Assembly: GCA_003864495.1 (NCBI GenBank)
Contig: PEDN01001355.1
Location: 803,750 to 867,749 of the forward strand
DNA length: 64,000 nt
Reading direction: 5' to 3'
DNA from: Nemopilema nomurai
Lineage: Eukaryota; Cnidaria; Scyphozoa; Rhizostomeae; Rhizostomatidae
The position numbers and the translations under genes were made by a program. Positions within the stretch are counted from its first letter, which is position 1; every line of letters starts with the position of its first letter. Below, piece after piece: positions 51,001 to 63,000 of the stretch. The notes under the pieces are model-generated. The model saw nothing but the letters and a program-made list of their open reading frames with translations. It had not been told where the DNA came from and searched no databases.

Positions 51001-54000
51001 TTTGACCAATTTTGCAAGGCTATAGCCTTGGCGTTTTGCGTAAAACGGGGCAACTTCGAAAACCACTCATATCTTGCAAAATACACGTCTAAGAGCTGAA
51101 CCAAGTACACCAATAGGTTGCCCTTGTTCTGCTCTACAAGACATGGTAGAAAAGAAGGTCGGAATTTTCCATCAGTTTTGACCAATTTTGCAAGGCTATA
51201 GCCTTGGCGTTTTGCGTAAAACGGGGCAACTTCGAAAACCACTCATATCTTGCAAAATACACGTCTAAGATGAACCAAGTACACCAATAGGTTGCCCTTG
51301 TTCTGCTCTACAAGACAGGTAGAAAAGAAGGTCGGAATTTTCCATCAGTTTTGACCAATTTTGCAAGGCTATAGCCTTGGCGTTTTGCGTAAAACGGGGC
51401 AACTTCGAAAACCACTCATATCTTGCAAAATACACGTCTAAGCTGAACCAAGTACACCAATAGGTTGCCCTTGTTCTGCTCTACAAGACATGGTAGAAAA
51501 GAAGGTCGGAATTTTCCATCAGTTTTGACCAATTTTGCAAGGCTATAGCCTTGGCGTTTTGCGTAAAACGGGGCAACTTCGAAAACCACTCATATCTTGC
51601 AAAATACACGTCTAAGCTGAACCAAGTACACCAATAGGTTGCCCTTGTTCTGCTCTACAAGACAATGGTAGAAAAGAAGGTCGGAATTTTCCATCAGTTT
51701 TGACCAATTTTGCAAGGCTATAGCCTTGGCGTTTTGCGTAAAACGGGGCAACTTCGAAAACCACTCATATCTTGCAAAATACACGTCTAAGAGCTGAACC
51801 AAGTACACCAATAGGTTGCCCTTGTTCTGCTCTACAAGACACTGGTAGAAAAGAAGGTCGGAATTTTCCATCAGTTTTGACCAATTTTGCAAGGCTATAG
51901 CCTTGGCGTTTTGCGTAAAACGGGGCAACTTCGAAAACCACTCATATCTTGCAAAATACACGTCTAAGAGCTGAACCAAGTACACCAATAGGTTGCCCTT
52001 GTTCTGCTCTACAAGACAATGGTAGAAAAGAAGGTCGGAATTTTCCATCAGTTTTGACCAATTTTGCAAGGCTATAGCCTTGGCGTTTTGCGTAAAACGG
52101 GGCAACTTCGAAAACCACTCATATCTTGCAAAATACACGTCTAAGAGCTGAACCAAGTACACCAATAGGTTGCCCTTGTTCTGCTCTACAAGACAATGGT
52201 AGAAAAGAAGGTCGGAATTTTCCATCAGTTTTGACCAATTTTGCAAGGCTATAGCCTTGGTTTTGCGTAAAACGGGGCAACTTCGAAAACCACTCATATC
52301 TTGCAAAATACACGTCTAAGCTGAACCAAGTACACCAATAGGTTGCCCTTGTTCTGTCTACAAGACAAGGTAGAAAAGAAGGTCGGAATTTTCCATCAGT
52401 TTTGACCAATTTGCAAGGCTATAGCCTTGGCGTTTTGCGTAAAACGGGGCAACTTCGAAAACCACTCATATCTTGCAAAATACACGTCTAAGAGCTGAAC
52501 CAAGTACACCAATAGGTTGCCCTTGTTCTGCTCTACAAGACAATGGTAGAAAAGAAGGTCGGAATTTTCCATCAGTTTTGACCAATTTTGCAAGGCTATA
52601 GCCTTGGCGTTTTGCGTAAAACGGGGCAACTTCGAAAACCACTCATATCTTGCAAAATACACGTCTAAGATGAACCAAGTACACCAATAGGTTGCCCTTG
52701 TTCTGCTCTACAAGACAGGTAGAAAAGAAGGTCGGAATTTTCCATCAGTTTTGACCAATTTTGCAAGGCTATAGCCTTGGCGTTTTGCGTAAAACGGGGC
52801 AACTTCGAAAACCACTCATATCTTGCAAAATACACGTCTAACTGAACCAAGTACACCAATAGGTTGCCCTTGTTCTGCTCTACAAGACATGGTAGAAAAG
52901 AAGGTCGGAATTTTCCATCAGTTTTGACCAATTTTGCAAGGCTATAGCCTTGGCGTTTTGCGTAAAACGGGGCAACTTCGAAAACCACTCATATCTTGCA
53001 AAATACACGTCTAAGAGCTGAACCAAGTACACCAATAGGTTGCCCTTGTTCTGCTCTACAAGACAATGGTAGAAAAGAAGGTCGGAATTTTCCATCAGTT
53101 TTGACCAATTTTGCAAGGCTATAGCCTTGGCGTTTTGCGTAAAACGGGGCAACTTCGAAAACCACTCATATCTTGCAAAATACACGTCTAAGAGCTGAAC
53201 CAAGTACACCAATAGGTTGCCCTTGTTCTGCTCTACAAGACAATGGTAGAAAAGAAGGTCGGAATTTTCCATCAGTTTTGACCAATTTTGCAAGGCTATA
53301 GCCTTGGCGTTTTGCGTAAAACGGGGCAACTTCGAAAACCACTCATATCTTGCAAAATACACGTCTAAGAGCTGAACCAAGTACACCAATAGGTTGCCCT
53401 TGTTCTGCTCTACAAGACACTGGTAGAAAAGAAGGTCGGAATTTTCCATCAGTTTTGACCAATTTTGCAAGGCTATAGCCTTGGCGTTTTGCGTAAAACG
53501 GGGCAACTTCGAAAACCACTCATATCTTGCAAAATACACGTCTAAGAGCTGAACCAAGTACACCAATAGGTTGCCCTTGTTCTGCTCTACAAGACAATGG
53601 TAGAAAAGAAGGTCGGAATTTTCCATCAGTTTTGACCAATTTTGCAAGGCTATAGCCTTGGCGTTTTGCGTAAAACGGGGCAACTTCGAAAACCACTCAT
53701 ATCTTGCAAAATACACGTCTAAGAGCTGAACCAAGTACACCAATAGGTTGCCCTTGTTCTGCTCTACAAGACAATGGTAGAAAAGAAGGTCGGAATTTTC
53801 CATCAGTTTTGACCAATTTTGCAAGGCTATAGCCTTGGCGTTTTGCGTAAAACGGGGCAACTTCGAAAACCACTCATATCTTGCAAAATACACGTCTAAG
53901 CTGAACCAAGTACACCAATAGGTTGCCCTTGTTCTGCTCTACAAGACATGGTAGAAAAGAAGGTCGGAATTTTCCATCAGTTTTGACCAATTTTGCAAGG

Positions 54001-57000
54001 CTATAGCCTTGGCGTTTTGCGTAAAACGGGGCAACTTCGAAAACCACTCATATCTTGCAAAATACACGTCTAAGAGCTGAACCAAGTACACCAATAGGTT
54101 GCCCTTGTTCTGCTCTACAAGACAATGGTAGAAAAGAAGGTCGGAATTTTCCATCAGTTTTGACCAATTTTGCAAGGCTATAGCCTTGGCGTTTTGCGTA
54201 AAACGGGGCAACTTCGAAAACCACTCATATCTTGCAAAATACACGTCTAAGAGCTGAACCAAGTACACCAATAGGTTGCCCTTGTTCTGCTCTACAAGAG
54301 GTAGAAAAGAAGGTCGGAATTTTCCATCAGTTTTGACCAATTTTGCAAGGCTATAGCCTTGGCGTTTTGCGTAAAACGGGGCAACTTCGAAAACCACTCA
54401 TATCTTGCAAAATACACGTCTAAGATGAACCAAGTACACCAATAGGTTGCCCTTGTTCTGCTCTACAAGACATGGTAGAAAAGAAGGTCGGAATTTTCCA
54501 TCAGTTTTGACCAATTTTGCAAGGCTATAGCCTTGGCGTTTTGCGTAAAACGGGGCAACTTCGAAAACCACTCATATCTTGCAAAATACACGTCTAAGCT
54601 GAACCAAGTACACCAATAGGTTGCCCTTGTTCTGCTCTACAAGACATGGTAGAAAAGAAGGTCGGAATTTTCCATCAGTTTTGACCAATTTTGCAAGGCT
54701 ATAGCCTTGGCGTTTTGCGTAAAACGGGGCAACTTCGAAAACCACTCATATCTTGCAAAATACACGTCTAAGAGCTGAACCAAGTACACCAATAGGTTGC
54801 CCTTGTTCTGCTCTACAAGACATGGTAGAAAAGAAGGTCGGAATTTTCCATCAGTTTTGACCAATTTTGCAAGGCTATAGCCTTGGCGTTTTGCGTAAAA
54901 CGGGGCAACTTCGAAAACCACTCATATCTTGCAAAATACACGTCTAAGAGCTGAACCAAGTACACCAATAGGTTGCCCTTGTTCTGCTCTACAAGACACT
55001 GGTAGAAAAGAAGGTCGGAATTTTCCATCAGTTTTGACCAATTTTGCAAGGCTATAGCCTTGGCGTTTTGCGTAAAACGGGGCAACTTCGAAAACCACTC
55101 ATATCTTGCAAAATACACGTCTAACTGAACCAAGTACACCAATAGGTTGCCCTTGTTCTGCTCTACAAGACAATGGTAGAAAAGAAGGTCGGAATTTTCC
55201 ATCAGTTTTGACCAATTTTGCAAGGCTATAGCCTTGGCGTTTTGCGTAAAACGGGGCAACTTCGAAAACCACTCATATCTTGCAAAATACACGTCTAAGA
55301 GCTGAACCAAGTACACCAATAGGTTGCCCTTGTTCTGCTCTACAAGACAATGGTAGAAAAGAAGGTCGGAATTTTCCATCAGTTTTGACCAATTTTGCAA
55401 GGCTATAGCCTTGGCGTTTTGCGTAAAACGGGGCAACTTCGAAAACCACTCATATCTTGCAAAATACACGTCTAAGAGCTGAACCAAGTACACCAATAGG
55501 TTGCCCTTGTTCTGCTCTACAAGACAATGGTAGAAAGAAGGTCGGAATTTTCCATCAGTTTTGACCAATTTTGCAAGGCTATAGCCTTGGCGTTTTGCGT
55601 AAAACGGGGCAACTTCGAAAACCACTCATATCTTGCAAAATACACGTCTAAGAGAACCAAGTACACCAATAGGTTGCCCTTGTTCTGCTCTACAAGACAA
55701 TGGTAGAAAAGAAGGTCGGAATTTTCCATCAGTTTTGACCAATTTTGCAAGGCTATAGCCTTGGCGTTTTGCGTAAAACGGGGCAACTTCGAAAACCACT
55801 CATATCTTGCAAAATACACGTCTAAGAGCTGAACCAAGTACACCAATAGGTTGCCCTTGTTCTGCTCTACAAGACAATGGTAGAAAAGAAGGTCGGAATT
55901 TTCCATCAGTTTTGACCAATTTTGCAAGGCTATAGCCTTGGCGTTTTGCGTAAAACGGGGCAACTTCGAAAACCACTCATATCTTGCAAAATACACGTCT
56001 AAGAGCTGAACCAAGTACACCAATAGGTTGCCCTTGTTCTGCTCTACAAGACAGGTAGAAAAGAAGGTCGGAATTTTCCATCAGTTTTGACCAATTTTGC
56101 AAGGCTATAGCCTTGGTTTTGCGTAAAACGGGGCAACTTCGAAAACCACTCATATCTTGCAAAATACACGTCTAAGAGCTGAACCAAGTACACCAATAGG
56201 TTGCCCTTGTTCTGCTCTACAAGACACTGGTAGAAAAGAAGGTCGGAATTTTCCATCAGTTTTGACCAATTTTGCAAGGCTATAGCCTTGGCGTTTTGCG
56301 TAAAACGGGGCAACTTCGAAAACCACTCATATCTTGCAAAATACACGTCTAAGAGCTGAACCAAGTACACCAATAGGTTGCCCTTGTTCTGCTCTACAAG
56401 ACACTGGTAGAAAAGAAGGTCGGAATTTTCCATCAGTTTTGACCAATTTTGCAAGGCTATAGCCTTGGCGTTTTGCGTAAAACGGGGCAACTTCGAAAAC
56501 CACTCATATCTTGCAAAATACACGTCTAAGAGCTGAACCAAGTACACCAATAGGTTGCCCTTGTTCTGCTCTACAAGACATGGTAGAAAAGAAGGTCGGA
56601 ATTTTCCATCAGTTTTGACCAATTTTGCAAGGCTATAGCCTTGGCGTTTTGCGTAAAACGGGGCAACTTCGAAAACCACTCATATCTTGCAAAATACACG
56701 TCTAAGAGCTGAACCAAGTACACCAATAGGTTGCCCTTGTTCTGCTCTACAAGACAATGGTAGAAAAGAAGGTCGGAATTTTCCATCAGTTTTGACCAAT
56801 TTTGCAAGGCTATAGCCTTGGCGTTTTGCGTAAAACGGGGCAACTTCGAAAACCACTCATATCTTGCAAAATACACGTCTAAGAGCTGAACCAAGTACAC
56901 CAATAGGTTGCCCTTGTTCTGCTCTACAAGACAATGGTAGAAAAGAAGGTCGGAATTTTCCATCAGTTTTGACCAATTTTGCAAGGCTATAGCCTTGGCG

Positions 57001-60000
57001 TTTTGCGTAAAACGGGGCAACTTCGAAAACCACTCATATCTTGCAAAATACACGTCTAAGAGCTGAACCAAGTACACCAATAGGTTGCCCTTGTTCTGCT
57101 CTACAAGACATGGTAGAAAAGAAGGTCGGAATTTTCCATCAGTTTTGACCAATTTTGCAAGGCTATAGCCTTGGCGTTTTGCGTAAAACGGGGCAACTTC
57201 GAAAACCACTCATATCTTGCAAAATACACGTCTAAGAGCTGAACCAAGTACACCAATAGGTTGCCCTTGTTCTGCTCTACAAGACAAGGTAGAAAAGAAG
57301 GTCGGAATTTTCCATCAGTTTTGACCAATTTTGCAAGGCTATAGCCTTGGCGTTTTGCGTAAAACGGGGCAACTTCGAAAACCACTCATATCTTGCAAAA
57401 TACACGTCTAACTGAACCTACAAGCCAATAGGTTGCCCTTGTTCTGCTCTACAACAATGGTAGAAAAGAAGGTCGGAATTTTCCATCAGTTTTGACCAAT
57501 TTTGCAAGGCTATAGCCTTGGCGTTTTGCGTAAAACGGGGCAACTTCGAAAACCACTCATATCTTGCAAAATACACGTCTAAGAGCTGAACCAAGTACAC
57601 CAATAGGTTGCCCTTGTTCTGCTCTACAAGACATGGTAGAAAAGAAGGTCGGAATTTTCCATCAGTTTTGACCAATTTTGCAAGGCTATAGCCTTGGTTT
57701 TGCGTAAAACGGGGCAACTTCGAAAACCACTCATATCTTGCAAAATACACGTCTAAGAGCTGAACCAAGTACACCAATAGGTTGCCCTTGTTCTGCTCTA
57801 CAAGACAATGGTAGAAAAGAAGGTCGGAATTTTCCATCAGTTTTGACCAAATTTGCAAGGCTATAGCCTTGGCGTTTTGCGTAAAACGGGGCAACTTCGA
57901 AAACCACTCATATCTTGCAAAATACACGTCTAAGAGCTAAACCAAGTACACCAATAGGTTGCCCTTGTTCTGCTCTACAAGACACTGGTAGAAAAGAAGG
58001 TCGGAATTTTCCATCAGTTTTGACCAATTTTGCAAGGCTATAGCCTTGGTTTTGCGTAAAACGGGGCAACTTCGAAAACCACTCATATCTTGCAAAATAC
58101 ACGTCTAAGCTGAACCAAGTACACCAATAGGTTGCCCTTGTTCTGCTCTACAAGACTGGTAGAAAAGAAGGTCGGAATTTTCCATCAGTTTTGACCAATT
58201 TTGCAAGGCTATAGCCTTGGCGTTTTGCGTAAAACGGGGCAACTTCGAAAACCACTCATATCTTGCAAAATACACGTCTAAGAGCTGAACCAAGTACACC
58301 AATAGGTTGCCCTTGTTCTGCTCTACAAGACAGGTAGAAAAGAAGGTCGGAATTTTCCATCAGTTTTGACCAATTTTGCAAGGCTATAGACTTGGCGTTT
58401 TGCGTAAAACGGGGCAACTTCGAAAACCACTCATATCTTGCAAAATACACGTCTAACAATGAACCAAGTACGCCAATAGGTTGCCCTGGTTCTGCTCTAC
58501 AAGACAATGGTAGAAAAGGAGGTCAGAATTTTCCATCAGTTTTGACCAATTTTGCAAGGCTATAGCCTTGGCGTTTTGCGTAAAACGGGGCAACTTCGAA
58601 AACCACTCATATCTTGCAAAATACACGTCTAACTGAACCAAGTACACCAATAGGTTGCCCTTGTTCTGCTCTACAAGACACTGGTAGAAAAGAAGGTCGG
58701 AATTTTCCATCAGTTTTGACCAATTTTGCAAGGCTATAGCCTTGGCGTTTTGCGTAAAACGGGGCAACTTCGAAAACCACTCATATCTTGCAAAATACAC
58801 GTCTAAGAGCTGAACCAAGTACACCAATAGGTTGCCCTTGTTCTGCTCTACAAGACAATGGTAGAAAAGAAGGTCGGAATTTTCCATCAGTTTTGACCAA
58901 TTTTGCAAGGCTATAGCCTTGGTTTTGCGTAAAACGGGGCAACTTCGAAAACCACTCATATCTTGCAAAATACACGTCTAAGAGCTGAACCAAGTACACC
59001 AATAGGTTGCCCTTGTTCTGCTCTACAAGACAATGGTAGAAAAGAAGGTCGGAATTTTCCATCAGTTTTGACCAATTTTGCAAGGCTATAGCCTTGGCGT
59101 TTTGCGTAAAACGGGGCAACTTCGAAAACCACTCATATCTTGCAAAATACACGTCTAAGAGCTGAACCAAGTACACCAATAGGTTGCCCTTGTTCTGCTC
59201 TACAAGACAATGGTAGAAAAGAAGGTCGGAATTTTCCATCAGTTTTGACCAATTTTGCAAGGCTATAGCCTTGGCGTTTTGCGTAAAACGGGGCAACTTC
59301 GAAAACCACTCATATCTTGCAAAATACACGTCTAAGAGCTGAACCAAGTACACCAATAGGTTGCCCTTGTTCTGCTCTACAAGACACTGGTAGAAAAGAA
59401 GGTCGGAATTTTCCATCAGTTTTGACCAATTTTGCAAGGCTATAGCCTTGGCGTTTTGCGTAAAACGGGCAACTTCGAAAACCACTCATATCTTGCAAAA
59501 TACACGTCTAAAGCTGAACCAAGTACACCAATAGGTTGCCCTTGTTCTGCTCTAAAGACAGGTAGAAAAGAAGGTCGGAATTTTCCATCAGTTTTGACCA
59601 ATTTTGCAAGGCTATAGCCTTGGCGTTTTGCGTAAAACGGGGCAACTTCGAAAACCACTCATATCTTGCAAAATACACGTCTAAGAGCTGAACCAAGTAC
59701 ACCAATAGGTTGCCCTTGTTCTGCTCTACAAGACTGGTAGAAAAGAAGGTCGGAATTTTCCATCAGTTTTGACCAATTTTGCAAGGCTATAGCCTTGGCG
59801 TTTTGCGTAAAACGGGGCAACTTCGAAAACCACTCATATCTTGCAAAATACACGTCTAAGAGAACCAAGTACACCAATAGGTTGCCCTTGTTCTGCTCTA
59901 CAAGACAGGTAGAAAAGAAGGTCGGAATTTTCCATCAGTTTTGACCAATTTTGCAAGGCTATAGCCTTGGCGTTTTGCGTAAAACGGGGCAACTTCGAAA

Positions 60001-63000
60001 ACCACTCATATCTTGCAAAATACACGTCTAAGAGCTGAACCAAGTACACCAATAGGTTGCCCTTGTTCTGCTCTACAAGACAGGTAGAAAAGAAGGTCGG
60101 AATTTTCCATCAGTTTTGACCAATTTTGCAAGGCTATAGCCTTGGCGTTTTGCGTAAAACGGGGCAACTTCGAAAACCACTCATATCTTGCAAAATACAC
60201 GTCTAACTGAACCAAGTACACCAATAGGTTGCCCTTGTTCTGCTCTACAAGACATGGTAGAAAAGAAGGTCGGAATTTTCCATCAGTTTTGACCAATTTT
60301 GCAAGGCTATAGCCTTGGCGTTTTGCGTAAAACGGGGCAACTTCGAAAACCACTCATATCTTGCAAAATACACGTCTAAGAGCTGAACCAAGTACACCAA
60401 TAGGTTGCCCTTGTTCTGCTCTACAAGACAAGGTAGAAAAGAAGGTCGGAATTTTCCATCAGTTTTGACCAATTTTGCAAGGCTATAGCCTTGGCGTTTT
60501 GCGTAAAACGGGGCAACTTCGAAAACCACTCATATCTTGCAAAATACACGTCTAAGAGCTGAACCAAGTACACCAATAGGTTGCCCTTGTTCTGCTCTAC
60601 AAGACAATGGTAGAAAAGAAGGTCGGAATTTTCCATCAGTTTTGACCAATTTTGCAAGGCTATAGCCTTGGCGTTTTGCGTAAAACGGGGCAACTTCGAA
60701 AACCACTCATATCTTGCAAAATACACGTCTAAGAGCTGAACCAAGTACACCAATAGGTTGCCCTTGTTCTGCTCTACAAGACAATGGTAGAAAAGAAGGT
60801 CGGAATTTTCCATCAGTTTTGACCAATTTTGCAAGGCTATAGCCTTGGTTTTGCGTAAAACGGGGCAACTTCGAAAACCACTCATATCTTGCAAAATACA
60901 CGTCTAAGAGCTGAACCAAGTACACCAATAGGTTGCCCTTGTTCTGCTCTACAAGACAATGGTAGAAAAGAAGGTCGGAATTTTCCATCAGTTTTGACCA
61001 ATTTTGCAAGGCTATAGCCTTGGCGTTTTGCGTAAAACGGGGCAACTTCGAAAACCACTCATATCTTGCAAAATACACGTCTAAGAGCTGAACCAAGTAC
61101 ACCAATAGGTTGCCCTTGTTCTGCTCTACAAGACAATGGTAGAAAAAAGGTCGGAATTTTCCATCAGTTTTGACCAATTTTGCAAGGCTATAGCCTTGGT
61201 TTTGCGTAAAACGGGGCAACTTCGAAAACCACTCATATCTTGCAAAATACACGTCTAAGAGCTGAACCAAGTACACCAATAGGTTGCCCTTGTTCTGCTC
61301 TACAAGACATGGTAGAAAAGAAGGTCGGAATTTTCCATCAGTTTTGACCAATTTTGCAAGGCTATAGCCTTGGCGTTTTGCGTAAAACGGGGCAACTTCG
61401 AAAACCACTCATATCTTGCAAAATACACGTCTAAGAGCTGAACCAAGTACACCAATAGGTTGCCCTTGTTCTGCTCTACAAGACAATGGTAGAAAAGAAG
61501 GTCGGAATTTTCCATCAGTTTTGACCAATTTTGCAAGGCTATAGCCTTGGCGTTTTGCGTAAAACGGGGCAACTTCGAAAACCACTCATATCTTGCAAAA
61601 TACACGTCTAAGAGCTGAACCAAGTACACCAATAGGTTGCCCTTGTTCTGCTCTACAAGACAATGGTAGAAAAGAAGGTCGGAATTTTCCATCAGTTTTG
61701 ACCAATTTTGCAAGGCTATAGCCTTGGCGTTTTGCGTAAAACGGGGCAACTTCGAAAACCACTCATATCTTGCAAAATACACGTCTAAGCTGAACCAAGT
61801 ACACCAATAGGTTGCCCTTGTTCTGCTCTACAAGACAATGGTAGAAAAGAAGGTCGGAATTTTCCATCAGTTTTGACCAATTTTGCAAGGCTATAGCCTT
61901 GGCGTTTTGCGTAAAACGGGGCAACTTCGAAAACCACTCATATCTTGCAAAATACACGTCTAAGAGCTGAACCAAGTACACCAATAGGTTGCCCTTGTTC
62001 TGCTCTACAAGACAATGGTAGAAAAGAAGGTCGGAATTTTCCATCAGTTTTGACCAATTTTGCAAGGCTATAGCCTTGGCGTTTTGCGTAAAACGGGGCA
62101 ACTTCGAAAACCACTCATATCTTGCAAAATACACGTCTAAGAGCTGAACCAAGTACACCAATAGGTTGCCCTTGTTCTGCTCTACAAGACAATGGTAGAA
62201 AAGAAGGTCGGAATTTTCCATCAGTTTTGACCAATTTTGCAAGGCTATAGCCTTGGCGTTTTGCGTAAAACGGGGCAACTTCGAAAACCACTCATATCTT
62301 GCAAAATACACGTCTAAGAGCTGAACCAAGTACACCAATAGGTTGCCCTTGTTCTGCTCTACAAGACAATGGTAGAAAAGAAGGTCGGAATTTTCCATCA
62401 GTTTTGACCAATTTTGCAAGGCTATAGCCTTGGCGTTTTGCGTAAAACGGGGCAACTTCGAAAACCACTCATATCTTGCAAAATACACGTCTAAGAGCTG
62501 AACCAAGTACACCAATAGGTTGCCCTTGTTCTGCTCTACAAGACAATGGTAGAAAAGAAGGTCGGAATTTTCCATCAGTTTTGACCAATTTGCAAGGCTA
62601 TAGCCTTGGCGTTTTGCGTAAAACGGGGCAACTTCGAAAACCACTCATATCTTGCAAAATACACGTCTAAGAGCTGAACCAAGTACACCAATAGGTTGCC
62701 CTTGTTCTGCTCTACAAGACAATGGTAGAAAAGAAGGTCGGAATTTTCCATCAGTTTTGACCAATTTTGCAAGGCTATAGCCTTGGCGTTTTGCGTAAAA
62801 CGGGCAACTTCGAAAACCACTCATATCTTGCAAAATACACGTCTAAGAGCTGAACCAAGTACACCAATAGGTTGCCCTTGTTCTGCTCTACAAGACAGGT
62901 AGAAAAGAAGGTCGGAATTTTCCATCAGTTTTGACCAATTTTGCAAGGCTATAGCCTTGGCGTTTTGCGTAAAACGGGGCAACTTCGAAAACCACTCATA

